Part shown: piece after piece, positions 16,507 through 25,035 of the stretch
How the letters are laid out: every line of letters starts with the position of its first letter
Numbering within the stretch: the stretch's first letter is position 1
From: Rhodospirillales bacterium
GTDB lineage: Bacteria; Pseudomonadota; Alphaproteobacteria; Micavibrionales; Micavibrionaceae
NCBI GenBank assembly: GCA_020638155.1
Contig: JACKJB010000005.1
Span: 62,001 to 126,000, forward strand
Length of the DNA stretch: 64,000 bases
Direction: 5' to 3'
Notes under the pieces: model-generated
What the model was told of the DNA's origin: nothing
The model's database searches: none
Seen by the model: only the letters and a program-made list of their open reading frames with translations
Translations under genes and position numbers: made by a program

Positions 16507-17172
16507 ATGAATCAGGTTGCTGAAAATATTGCGTTTATTCGCGAGAAAATTACGGGCGCTGCGAAAGAGTGCGGGCGGGATCCGGGCGCGGTTCAGCTGG
16601 TCGCTGTGAGTAAGCGGCAGGATGACGACCGGATCGATGCAGCACTGGCGGCGGGACAGCGTTTGTTTGGCGAGAACAAGGTGCAGGAAGCGCAGGCGCA
16701 CTGGCAGGCCCGGCGGGAGAGTTATCCTGATTTAAGGCTGCATCTGATCGGGCCGTTGCAGACCAATAAGGTTAAAGATGCGGTCGCGCTCTTTGATTGT
16801 ATCGAGACGCTCGACCGGGAAAAGCTGGCGCTCAAGCTGGCAGAGGAAATGGCAGCGCAGGGCAGGGATTTGCCGTGCTTTATCCAGGTTAATACCGGGG
16901 CGGAACTGCAAAAAGCGGGCATCCTGCCGGAATATCTGGGGGAGTTCCACGATTATTGCCGCTATGAGTGCGGGCTGGATGTGCAGGGGTTAATGTGTAT
17001 TCCCCCGGCGGACGAACCGGCGGCGCTGCACTTTGCTCTGCTGGCCAAGCTGGCACAGGAGCAGGGCCTGCTGGAACTGAGTATGGGGATGAGCGCCGAT
17101 TTTGAAAAAGCGATTGCGCTGGGGGCAACCTATGTGCGGGTCGGCACGGCGCTGTTTGGAAGCCGGGATTAA
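16507..17172 (+). CDS. YggS family pyridoxal-phosphate homeostasis protein
   Basis: A 221-residue member of the YggS/PROSC (PLPBP) family, cytosolic PLP-binding proteins that buffer vitamin B6 and amino-acid balance. Diagnostic features are the PLP lysine in LVAVSKRQ (about residue 37), FGENKVQEA, the HLIGPLQTNK motif, and the C-terminal LSMGMSADFEKAI and RVGTALFG motifs. Length is typical. It stands alone between the porin and a convergent unassigned gene. The family is non-catalytic as far as is known. Confidence 0.93.
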   Translation: MNQVAENIAFIREKITGAAKECGRDPGAVQLVAVSKRQDDDRIDAALAAGQRLFGENKVQEAQAHWQARRESYPDLRLHLIGPLQTNKVKDAVALFDCIETLDREKLALKLAEEMAAQGRDLPCFIQVNTGAELQKAGILPEYLGEFHDYCRYECGLDVQGLMCIPPADEPAALHFALLAKLAQEQGLLELSMGMSADFEKAIALGATYVRVGTALFGSRD

Positions 17173-17212
17173 TTATCGTAAAGATATTTGTATAAGCGTT
17201 TTTGTACTGCTT

Positions 17213-17283
17213 TGTCATTTCGAGGCGGAGCCGAGAAATCTCCAGATTACCGGGAGATCCCTCACATACGTTCGGGATGACAA
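17213..17283. repeat. Palindromic repeat, intergenic copy
   Basis: Imperfect palindrome with ends TGTCATTTCGAG and TTCGGGATGACA, located between the convergent YggS gene and the gene ending at 17291. It aligns along its length with the copy inserted in leuS at 12843, including the inner GAGATCCCTC / GAGAAATCTC stems. It could fold as a strong hairpin at the 3' ends of both genes. Confidence 0.8.
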
Positions 17284-17290
17284 TAATCAA

Positions 17291-18118
17291 TTAATTATCG
17301 CTCATTTCCCGGCGCAGGATCAGCGGCATCGGGTCCAGCTTTAATTGTGTGATCGGTTCGCGGGGGGCGGCTTCCGGGGCGGCAACTTCGATACGTTTGC
17401 GGACCATGGAGCCTGCTGTACGCCCGTCCGCTGCGGGGATGCGCTCATAAACTTCGCGTTTGCCATAGCCGAGATCGGCAAAGCCGATGACGCTGCCGGG
17501 AAGGGCGGACGGATCTTCTTCCAGGGATTTGATGGCTTTATTCAGCTCGCGCTCAGGTGCGGTTTGCCCGGCGGTTTCGGTCCTGTAGGTCGGGGTTTCA
17601 CCGTTTAAGGCCAGGGCCATGACGTTGCCGGTGACATCCTTGCCGGTTTCATATTCAACGACCGTGTTGACTAGCCCGGCCGCTGCACCTGCCACGCCGC
17701 CAAAAATGCCGCCGCCGATGATTTGCGAGATCGGCTTGATTTCATCGCCGGTGATTTCGCGGTACACATAGCCGACGATCGGCAGATGTTGCAGCGGGTT
17801 AACCATATCGATCAGATCGCCAAAACCGAATTCTTCATCGGAGTTTTCCGCCGCGTTTTGCCCGGCATCGGCGTAGGCCATGGCATTTTCAAAGCTTTCT
17901 GTTTTTGTGCTATCTGCGGCGTCGGCCAGATTGCCGGTGATTTGTTCTTTTGCGGATGTGCTGGGCTCCCAGACCGGGATTTTACCACCCATCCGCTCGT
18001 TAACCCGCCAGTGCAGGACTTTTTTGGAAGCGGAAGCGGGCCCCGCAGCGCCGCTTCCCTGCCCCTGAGCTGTTGTGCCAGTCAAACCACCCGTTATTGC
18101 CGTATCTAACATATTCAT
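17291..18118 (-). CDS. Glycine-zipper protein, unassigned
   Basis: A 275-residue protein starting at ATG 18118, preceded by CAGGAGAAA. The N-terminal 30 residues are Gly/Ala/Thr-rich and low in complexity without a classical signal peptide. The centre holds a glycine-zipper-like hydrophobic stretch (IIGGGIFGGVAGAAAGLVN, about residues 140-160), which often inserts into or spans membranes. The C-terminal part is charged and Pro/Ala-rich, ending LILRREMSDN. I do not recognise a family. The next gene upstream is a divergent regulator (18263), so the two may share a promoter region. Confidence 0.65.
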   Translation of the reverse strand: MNMLDTAITGGLTGTTAQGQGSGAAGPASASKKVLHWRVNERMGGKIPVWEPSTSAKEQITGNLADAADSTKTESFENAMAYADAGQNAAENSDEEFGFGDLIDMVNPLQHLPIVGYVYREITGDEIKPISQIIGGGIFGGVAGAAAGLVNTVVEYETGKDVTGNVMALALNGETPTYRTETAGQTAPERELNKAIKSLEEDPSALPGSVIGFADLGYGKREVYERIPAADGRTAGSMVRKRIEVAAPEAAPREPITQLKLDPMPLILRREMSDN

Positions 18119-18262
18119 TTTCTCCTGCTTTTCACATTGCAAAGGCCGTGCCAGCCTTAAACAGCGCAGAATCAACGACTTAATGTTTCCGTAATGTGTT
18201 TCGCGATACCTGCCGGGCTGTTTTTGCCTTGTGTTGCGGCAATTTCCGCCTAGATTGGAAGC

Positions 18263-18895
18263 ATGAATAAGCCTATTTCAGAACAGGCGCTTGCCGGACT
18301 GGTGATTGCAGATCCTTTGCTGCGCCGTCTGCTGGAGCGTGTCCTTATCGAGGATGGATTGCCTTGCGCCGCGCTGGAGGCGGTGCGGGATGAGGATGTG
18401 CCGGGATTGCGCGTACTGGTGTTGGATCACAAGGCTGCGGTGCCTTCGCTGTCCTGCGAACCGGCGCTGATCCGGATCGGTCCACGTGCGGCCGGGGAGG
18501 AAAGCGTACAGGAAGAATGGCTTGAAACGCCTCTGCGGCTCGGCGCTTTTCTGGAACGGGTCCGGTTTTACTGCCGTCAAAACACAGCGATTAAGCGATG
18601 TGATGTTCAGGTCGGTCCTTATAGATTGCTTTGGGACACAATGATGTTGGTGGCTGAAGGGCGGGCTGATATCCGGCTGACGGAAAAAGAGCGCGATATT
18701 CTTGCTGTGCTTAGCCGGTCCGCCGGGCGGACCGTCAGTCGACATGACTTGCTGGACACGGTCTGGGCCTATGCTGCGGATATTGAAACCCATACGCTGG
18801 AAACGCATATTTACCGGCTGCGCCAGAAAATTGAAGATGATCCGGCTCAACCTTCTTATGTTCTGACCGAGGAAAACGGGTACAGGCTTGTTTAG
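18263..18895 (+). CDS. Response-regulator-like winged-helix DNA-binding protein
   Basis: A 210-residue protein with an OmpR/PhoB-type C-terminal winged helix (about 130-210), shown by LTEKERDILAVLSRS, VSRHDLLDTVW, THTLETHIYRLRQKIEDDP and ENGYRLV. The N-terminal half resembles a receiver: it keeps an aspartate after a hydrophobic strand (VLVLDHK) but the lysine normally in the KP motif is replaced (LETPLRLGAFLERV). It may therefore work without normal phosphorylation, a suggestion from inspection only. No partner kinase is adjacent. It diverges from the gene at 18118. Confidence 0.85.
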   Translation: MNKPISEQALAGLVIADPLLRRLLERVLIEDGLPCAALEAVRDEDVPGLRVLVLDHKAAVPSLSCEPALIRIGPRAAGEESVQEEWLETPLRLGAFLERVRFYCRQNTAIKRCDVQVGPYRLLWDTMMLVAEGRADIRLTEKERDILAVLSRSAGRTVSRHDLLDTVWAYAADIETHTLETHIYRLRQKIEDDPAQPSYVLTEENGYRLV

Positions 18896-18939
18896 TGCTC
18901 TTCTTATAGGGACACAATAAATATAGCTCCCCTTTTGTA

Positions 18940-19491
18940 CTAGAGCTGTGCCTGAACGGCTTCAACAAGGCTGCGCAGGAATGAGCTGCTTTTTTCAACC
19001 GTAAGGGTTTCCACGCGCCGCGCGGCCAGCGTGTTTAAATCATTGATGAGCTGGTGGATGGTGCGGATTTCATCCGGGGTCAGGGTGATATTGCCTATGG
19101 AGTCTGCGGGCGGCACGGGCGGCGGGGCTTCATGATGGGTTGCCCGGTAGGTGCGCTGATAGGCCTGCGCCGCTTTTGCGGCCTGCGGCGTGTAGTGCTG
19201 ATTCGGGTCGGGAGTACTATGAGCCGGGATTTCAGCGGGGGAAAGCTGTATATCTGCCGCTTTGTCTTCGCTGTCTTGCTGCCGGACAAGCTGTTCAAGG
19301 AAAAGCTGTAATGTCTGAACGGAAACCGAGGTCTTATCCTGCCAAAGATCATCCTCGTTGTCGTCCCGGTCTTTGCGATCACGTTTGCCGCGCTGCTCGT
19401 CCGGATCCTGGCGGCGGATGCCCTGCCTGGTATCAAGCGTTTCTGTTTGGCGGAACTGTGTTTTAAAAAGCGGGTCCAGCCGCGACTCCAT
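18940..19491 (-). CDS. Unassigned charged protein
   Basis: A 183-residue protein with a very polar N-terminal half rich in Arg, Asp, Gln and Lys (DPDEQRGKRDRKDRDDNEDD), a Pro-rich linker (APPPVPP), and a predicted helical C-terminal segment (LTPDEIRTIHQLINDLNTLAARR). The composition suggests a disordered N-terminus and a helical end. No signal peptide or membrane segment. I recognise no family. It lies 24 bases downstream of the exported protein at 19516 on the same strand, so the two may form a unit. Confidence 0.6.
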   Translation of the reverse strand: MESRLDPLFKTQFRQTETLDTRQGIRRQDPDEQRGKRDRKDRDDNEDDLWQDKTSVSVQTLQLFLEQLVRQQDSEDKAADIQLSPAEIPAHSTPDPNQHYTPQAAKAAQAYQRTYRATHHEAPPPVPPADSIGNITLTPDEIRTIHQLINDLNTLAARRVETLTVEKSSSFLRSLVEAVQAQL

Positions 19492-19515
19492 AATAATAAA
19501 CCTTAATGAAAATAA

Positions 19516-20292
19516 TTAATTTCTATACAGGTCCATTATAATAACTTCTTCACGGGTTTTGTACCATGGGGCCTGGTATTCCCAGAGGTATTTCTTGTCT
19601 GTTCCCCAGGACTCCCACATTTCCATATGGGCAACATCGGCGGACATTAACCACATTTCAAGGTTCTCGATCATAATCGGCGCTTTTTTATCAACTGAGC
19701 TGGCGCGCAGGGTGAAGTCGATATTCACGTTGGCCTGCTTGGAATTGGTGTGGGCATCAAAGCGGAGTCTTTTAGCAAAATCCTGGTAATCCTGGCGGTT
19801 GAATCTGTGCTCCAGGAAAGTTATGAAATCTTTCGGGATAACGGCAACCCAGATATCACCAACCTGGATGGGGAAGTAGCTTTGTTCAGGGATCCCCTGC
19901 AGGGTGATCTTGACCGTGGTTTCGCGTCCTGTTTTCTGGCTTTCATCATAAAAGTTAGATACTTCGATTAAGGCAGGAACCGATATTTTAAACAGGTCTT
20001 CTTTTGCCTGATAGTTAAAGAAACCGTTCTGTAAGCGCATGGTATCTTTTTTTATGAGCGCGATCCGGTCGCCGGGCAGGGCATTCTGATAGTCTTCTTT
20101 TTTCTCAATCCATTTGGGGTAATCAGGCTCGTTACCCATCATTTGATGAAAGGCAAAGCCGACTTTTTCTTCTTCCGTGTATTTGCCGCGTTCCAGATAG
20201 GCTAATGCGGGTGTTGGCAGGCAAAAAAGCAGTAAAAAAACGAATGCCGTTACAGGCAGGATCTGTTTGCTTAAGTAAAACGCGTATCTCAA
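19516..20292 (-). CDS. Exported protein, unassigned
   Basis: A 258-residue predicted secreted protein. The hydrophobic N-terminus (ILPVTAFVFLLLFCLPTPALA) is a signal peptide with cleavage after ALA. The mature protein is a mixed alpha/beta sequence rich in aromatics and Lys/Asp, with WIEKKEDYQNALPGDRIAL and several tryptophans near the C-terminus (MEMWESWGTDKKYLWEYQ). I recognise no family; periplasmic or surface location is inferred only from the signal peptide. It is the first gene of a possible two-gene unit with 18940-19491. Confidence 0.65.
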   Translation of the reverse strand: MRYAFYLSKQILPVTAFVFLLLFCLPTPALAYLERGKYTEEEKVGFAFHQMMGNEPDYPKWIEKKEDYQNALPGDRIALIKKDTMRLQNGFFNYQAKEDLFKISVPALIEVSNFYDESQKTGRETTVKITLQGIPEQSYFPIQVGDIWVAVIPKDFITFLEHRFNRQDYQDFAKRLRFDAHTNSKQANVNIDFTLRASSVDKKAPIMIENLEMWLMSADVAHMEMWESWGTDKKYLWEYQAPWYKTREEVIIMDLYRN

Positions 20293-20394
20293 CTCTGGAA
20301 CCTTTTTTATTGTTCCCTATAATTATACCTGTGATGGGCAGCTAAACCCAAATATAAATCATAGAGAAGGCAGTGTTTTAAGGGGTGGCCGCGC

Positions 20395-20931
20395 ATGATT
20401 TCCGGTTCTGATGGTGAGGGAGAAGAAGACGAAGAGGCGCTGTGGTCTTATGTTACACGTGATATAGAGCCGCTTTCCGGGCGTGAAGTCCAGGAGAAAA
20501 AGCCTCCTCGTCGCAAAAAAAGCACTCCTAAAGGCGAAAAGCTTTCCTGCGCGGCGCGGCCTGTGCCGGATTCCATCATTAGGGAGGAAAAGGCCCGGGA
20601 TCTGGACCGCCGGACCGATTTACGGCTGCGGCGGGGGCAGATGGAGATCGAAGCACGGCTTGATCTCCATGGTATGAACCGGGCGCAGGCGCATCTGGCG
20701 GTGCGGGAATTCGTGTTACGGTCCTATCAAAGAGGGCTGCGGCATATTTTGCTGATTACCGGTAAAGGCGGGCGCAGCCGGGGCGATGAAAGCAAGGGCG
20801 TGTTGCGGCAGGCTGTGCCGGGCTGGCTGAATGAAGCGCCGCTGGCGGAAATTGTCTTGCAATTCGCACAGGCCCGGCCGCAGCATGGCGGCGAAGGGGC
20901 GATCTATATCCTGCTGCGCCGGCGGCGGTGA
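20395..20931 (+). CDS. Smr domain protein
   Basis: A 178-residue protein with an acidic/basic disordered N-terminus (GEGEEDEE, KKPPRRKKS) and a C-terminal Smr (small MutS-related) domain from about residue 85. Hallmarks are ARLDLHGM, HILLITGKGG and the C-terminal GAIYILLRRRR. Smr domains bind nucleic acids and several are endonucleases; this form resembles stand-alone YdaL/SmrA-like proteins of Alphaproteobacteria. It is convergent with the M23 gene, with stop codons next to each other at 20931/20932. Confidence 0.9.
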   Translation: MISGSDGEGEEDEEALWSYVTRDIEPLSGREVQEKKPPRRKKSTPKGEKLSCAARPVPDSIIREEKARDLDRRTDLRLRRGQMEIEARLDLHGMNRAQAHLAVREFVLRSYQRGLRHILLITGKGGRSRGDESKGVLRQAVPGWLNEAPLAEIVLQFAQARPQHGGEGAIYILLRRRR

Positions 20932-21939
20932 TTATCTTATTCTGACGGTGCGGCTTTGTTCGCGGACCAGGTCTTCTGTGCCGCTTTGTTTTCTGGTCAG
21001 GCGGATATGGCCCGTGTAGGTGCCGGGGGCTAAGCCGTCTTCATTAATTTTGCGACCGATGAAATAAAACTGCCGGGCCCGGTCTTTGGGCTGGGTGATG
21101 TTCTGGCGGGCGAAGATTGTGCCGTCCGGTTTGCGAATTTCGATCGCGATCTGATCGTCCTTTGCGACGCCGTACATCGCGACCCAGAAAGTCAGGGCGT
21201 TTGCGGAAGAAGCGATAATATCCTTGCTCGCGCTATCGATTTTAATGGCATCGAAATCGGGCGCGCCGTCTTTGAAGCCGGAGGCGTAAATGGATACCGG
21301 GCTGTAGGTGATCGCCTCATCATCCTGCCACATCGATGTGCCGGTGTTGCCGCAGCCTTTGGAGTCATCAAGGCCGGTGAACGGATCGATCGTGCTGTTT
21401 TCAAAAAAGACACCGAAATGCAGGTGCGGGAATTCGGCGATCCCTGACTGGCCGATTTCGCCGAGCGGTGTTCCGGCTTTTACTTTTTGGCCGGGTTTCA
21501 CAACGACGCTGCCCTGTTTCATGTGACAGTAAATAGTTTGCCAGCCATTACCGTGGTCAATAAAAACGCCATTGCCGCAGCCGCGGTTTTCTTCGAGCAT
21601 TTTTTTGCGTTCATCTTCCGTAGGCATCTTGTCTTCGATTTCATCGCGAACCCGCAGGATCGTGCCGTCCGCCGCGGCAAGAATGTCGGTGCCGATCTCC
21701 ATCGTTACCTGGTCGGCGATGCCGAAATCGGTGCCGTGATGCGCATCATAAGTCAGCGGGCCGCAGGTGAAATCCCGGGCATTATTTTCAGACGGATCGG
21801 TATCGACATAATTGACGATCCAGCAATCCGTGCCGAGACGGCAATCGACGGGTTGCGTAAAAACAGGGTCTTGCGCATGGGCGGGGAGGGACGCCATAAA
21901 CAGGATCAGGATAGCCAGGAATAGAGGTGCCGGGGTCAT
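20932..21939 (-). CDS. M23 family metallopeptidase, exported
   Basis: A 335-residue periplasmic peptidoglycan hydrolase candidate. A signal peptide (FLAILILFMASLPAHA-QD) is followed by a LytM-type zinc domain with the HxxxD motif HHGTDFG and the HxH motif HLHFG, separated by the usual GNGVFIDHGNGWQTIYCHM strand. A second C-terminal region (about 225-335) is beta-rich with no recognised family. ATG 21939 overlaps the end of the DUF427 gene by four bases (ATGA), so the two are translationally coupled. It is likely active as the metal ligands are present. Confidence 0.9.
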   Translation of the reverse strand: MTPAPLFLAILILFMASLPAHAQDPVFTQPVDCRLGTDCWIVNYVDTDPSENNARDFTCGPLTYDAHHGTDFGIADQVTMEIGTDILAAADGTILRVRDEIEDKMPTEDERKKMLEENRGCGNGVFIDHGNGWQTIYCHMKQGSVVVKPGQKVKAGTPLGEIGQSGIAEFPHLHFGVFFENSTIDPFTGLDDSKGCGNTGTSMWQDDEAITYSPVSIYASGFKDGAPDFDAIKIDSASKDIIASSANALTFWVAMYGVAKDDQIAIEIRKPDGTIFARQNITQPKDRARQFYFIGRKINEDGLAPGTYTGHIRLTRKQSGTEDLVREQSRTVRIR

Positions 21940-22286
21940 TGGTCTTCGGCTTCGATTGTAACAACGGATTCGAAAAAGGCGATGAAGTCCTTGATGTCGG
22001 CAACGTCATCTTTCGGGCTTTCATAGCTCCAGCCAACATTCTCTAACGTTTCCTCACCACAGCTTAAGTCGAAATAGACGGCCTGGCCTTTGTGCGGGCA
22101 GGTGGTTTTGTGGGTTGAGGGGCGCAGCAGGCTCATGTCGATATCGTCGCGCGGGATATAGTAAACCGGCATCAGGGGCGGCTCATGCAGTTTTAAGGCA
22201 CGCTGTGTCTCGGCGATCTTGCGCCCGTTGCAGGTCAGGGTGATCTTATCATCAACCGGCGTGATACTGATATTGTGCGCAAACAT
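21936..22286 (-). CDS. DUF427 domain protein
   Basis: A 116-residue small cytosolic protein of the DUF427 family, recognised from the pattern of short beta strands, THKTTCPHKGQAVYF, and the C-terminal KDFIAFF segment. The family folds as a compact beta barrel of unknown function. It overlaps the downstream M23 gene by four bases (ATGA), which indicates joint translation. No regulatory site is visible upstream. Confidence 0.85.
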   Translation of the reverse strand: MFAHNISITPVDDKITLTCNGRKIAETQRALKLHEPPLMPVYYIPRDDIDMSLLRPSTHKTTCPHKGQAVYFDLSCGEETLENVGWSYESPKDDVADIKDFIAFFESVVTIEAEDQ

Positions 22287-22364
22287 TAAAAGCCGTTCCT
22301 TTTTATTTTTACCCTAGTTATTGATTGTAGAGCAAAAGTGTTAAAGGAAAAGCATTATAGCAGC

Positions 22365-23789
22365 TTACAAATCAAATTCTTTTTTAATGTAATGATATGC
22401 CGCCCGCATTCCCATGGCTTCACCCCCGGCAGGCCGTCCCGGTTTGGATGAGACGTTGCCGCCGTTAATGTCGAAATGGAACCAGTCCGCATTTTTCGCC
22501 GCACGGATGAAGTGCTGCAGGAACATGGCTGCCATGGTTGCGCCGGGACCGGATGAGGCGCGCGAGCTGATTTCCCCGCCATTGGAAGAGCGCAAATACG
22601 AGCGGTATTTTTCAAACATATGGTGAAGCTGCAGGTCATCGTTCCACTGCTCGCCGATATCTTCCATCCGCCGTCCGTTTTCCTTGTCGTTGGTGAAGAT
22701 GCCGCCGACCTCGGTGCCGTCTGCGACGCGCTGTGCCCCGGTCAGGGTGGCGAAGTCGATAATCAGATCCGGCTGCCATTTTTTCGCGCCGAAGGCCAGC
22801 GCATCGGCAAGGATCAGGCGGCCTTCGGCATCGGTATGGCCGATCTCAACTTCGGTGCCGTCGTGGGCCGTGATGATATCGCTGGGGCGGAAGGCATTTG
22901 CCGAGATTGAATTTTCCGCGATCGGGATGGCTACGTGAAGGCGTACGGGCAGATTATTGGCCATGATTATGCGGGCAAGGCCGAGCGCCGTTGCCGCGCC
23001 GCCCATATCTTTTTTCATACCTTCCATCGACGTGCCGGGTTTAACCTGCACACCGCCGGTATCAAAAGTCACGCCCTTGCCGACCAGCAGGATGTTTGGT
23101 GACTCCTGGTCCGCGCCGTCGCCTTTCCACGAAAAATAAGCCAGCTGCGGCGGGTTGCTTGATGCTTTGCCGACGGCGTGGATCAGCGGGAATTTTTTCT
23201 CAAGCGCTTTGCCGTTGATGCATTTTGCCTGCGCGTTGAATGTTGCGGCAAGATCAAGGACTTCCTGCGCCAGTTCGCGGGTATTGAGCACGTTCGCAGG
23301 CGCGTTAATCAGGTCGCGGGTTTTCCATGTCGCTTCAAGTTCGGCTTTAAGGGCGGTGTAATTCTCCATGGCGACAGGCGGGATGACCAGACGTGCGGCG
23401 CCGGAAGGGGTGCTGCGCAATGCTCCCCGTTTTACTGAAAACTTATATTGTTCGAGCGCAAACCCCATGCAGAGTTTATGGGCCTGCTTTGCTGTGAGCG
23501 GGGCTGGTGTCTCGTCGATGCGGAACGTGCCTGCCGGCAGCGCTTTTGCCGCTTCGGCCAGCGCCCACATATTATCAAGATCATCGATCCCGATAAAAAT
23601 CTTGTTGCCGGATATAATGCGTGTTTGTCCGGACTGACCCGTGAACCCGGAATCTGCGGCAAGCTGTGCCAGCCGGTCGTTTTCATCCCGGTTTTCCCAG
23701 CTTTGCGGTGTGGCGATATGTAATGAAATCGCTTTTTTTGCAGCCTTGCTATCAGGTTTGACGAGTAATTTTTTAATGTTAACCGGCAT
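22365..23789 (-). CDS. M17 family leucyl aminopeptidase
   Basis: A 474-residue cytosolic two-metal aminopeptidase from ATG 23789, with GGGAG-like CAGGGAGC upstream. The catalytic C-terminal half holds VGKGVTFDTGG, KKDMGGAA and HTDAEGRLILADAL, corresponding to the M17 signature NTDAEGRL with His in place of the first Asn, a variant known in some family members. The N-terminal domain is shorter and less conserved, as in family M17 generally. It is probably a general cytoplasmic peptidase. It lies alone on the strand, 78 bases before the DUF427 gene. Confidence 0.92.
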   Translation of the reverse strand: MPVNIKKLLVKPDSKAAKKAISLHIATPQSWENRDENDRLAQLAADSGFTGQSGQTRIISGNKIFIGIDDLDNMWALAEAAKALPAGTFRIDETPAPLTAKQAHKLCMGFALEQYKFSVKRGALRSTPSGAARLVIPPVAMENYTALKAELEATWKTRDLINAPANVLNTRELAQEVLDLAATFNAQAKCINGKALEKKFPLIHAVGKASSNPPQLAYFSWKGDGADQESPNILLVGKGVTFDTGGVQVKPGTSMEGMKKDMGGAATALGLARIIMANNLPVRLHVAIPIAENSISANAFRPSDIITAHDGTEVEIGHTDAEGRLILADALAFGAKKWQPDLIIDFATLTGAQRVADGTEVGGIFTNDKENGRRMEDIGEQWNDDLQLHHMFEKYRSYLRSSNGGEISSRASSGPGATMAAMFLQHFIRAAKNADWFHFDINGGNVSSKPGRPAGGEAMGMRAAYHYIKKEFDL

Positions 23790-23862
23790 AATCTTAGTGC
23801 TCCCTGTATTTTTGTTATAGGGAGTCATAGACCGGAATAATCGTTTATGTCAACAAGGGGTG

Positions 23863-24906
23863 TTATAGCGCCATTGTCGGCTGATTTTGCTGAGACTGTT
23901 CTTTAGCAATAATCTCCTGCAGGGTCGGTTGGTGGTTTGCCTTTTCCCACGTTTCGACCAGATTCAACCTACCGAAAACTTTTTTGATCGCGGTCCATGC
24001 CCGGTGGAGCGGCGAAGGGGCCGGGCTGTAGCTGAAACTTTGCGGGCTGTTCTGATTGGCAGCAAGTTCCTGTTTTAAATGTTTCAGTTCGCCCGGATGC
24101 GCCCGAGAAAGCTGTGCCTGCAGGCCCAGATTCACTTCGCGGTGCAGTTTTTTCCAATAGTTTTTCTCAAAAGGGTTATGGGCCGTATTAATCTTCCCGG
24201 CAAAACTCTGGCTGAGATTATAAATACTGTGATGCAGGTCTGCGGTTTGTTCTGCGTCCGGTTGTTCCGGGGTGAGGCGAAGCTGCAGGTCGGCATGGCG
24301 CAAATAGTGCAGTAAATCTGCAGCGTTTCCGCCATAATTTTTATGGGTTATGATCTTTTCATAGACTTTCTGTAAGGACGGCACTTGCCAGTGATGGCAT
24401 TGCCCCGGTGCGGCACATTCAACGGCGGACTGGATTGTAATCATATTGTCGGAAACAGGATAATTGTTGGTTACATGGGGTGTGTCGCCCGTGTCCGCCT
24501 GATGAAGCCGCTGTTCGAAATCCTGAAATTCACGGTGCAGCGCGCCGATTTCCTGTAGGTCTTCGGCACGGTTTTTATCCTGTGAGGTGTCGTGAATCAG
24601 ACTGTCAATGACGGCAGAAAATAGCGTGACTGATTTCTGGCGGTTCGGCGTAGATTTCATATTCTGCTGCGAAAATAACCGGTCGCGCACTTCCATGGCG
24701 GTGCGGTAGGATTTCACAGCTTGAATCAGGCGGCGCTCATCAAGCTTTTTAAGAGCATCCTGCAGATTATGGGCGATCACCGCGAGCATGACTTTGTCAA
24801 GCGGATGGATTTTTGCCTTTGATACCCGTTTCATCGTGTCAGATAATGTCTGCACGCTATCCGGTTCGTATGCCTGAGCACCATCATTTGCCGCCGCAAT
24901 ATTCAT
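23863..24906 (-). CDS. Unassigned helical protein
   Basis: A 347-residue protein that appears almost entirely alpha-helical with many Gln, His, Lys and Leu residues and several coiled-coil-like stretches (LQDALKKLDERRLIQAVKS, EFQDFEQRLHQ). It has no signal peptide or membrane segment. I do not recognise a family. The composition and the Pro-rich segment near residue 305 (SYSPAPSPLHRAW) suggest a structural or scaffold role, but nothing in the sequence fixes one. It is the last gene before the M17 aminopeptidase and separate from hslU. Confidence 0.6.
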   Translation of the reverse strand: MNIAAANDGAQAYEPDSVQTLSDTMKRVSKAKIHPLDKVMLAVIAHNLQDALKKLDERRLIQAVKSYRTAMEVRDRLFSQQNMKSTPNRQKSVTLFSAVIDSLIHDTSQDKNRAEDLQEIGALHREFQDFEQRLHQADTGDTPHVTNNYPVSDNMITIQSAVECAAPGQCHHWQVPSLQKVYEKIITHKNYGGNAADLLHYLRHADLQLRLTPEQPDAEQTADLHHSIYNLSQSFAGKINTAHNPFEKNYWKKLHREVNLGLQAQLSRAHPGELKHLKQELAANQNSPQSFSYSPAPSPLHRAWTAIKKVFGRLNLVETWEKANHQPTLQEIIAKEQSQQNQPTMAL

Positions 24907-25035
24907 TTTTACACCCTTTATAGTAGCCGTTTATTAACAAGGCCTAATATTTAACATAAGCAATATGGAAAACACAAGAAAAATATTGAGAGGCACAACT
25001 GGCTTTACGACATAGGAGGTGCGGTCTTTAACACA

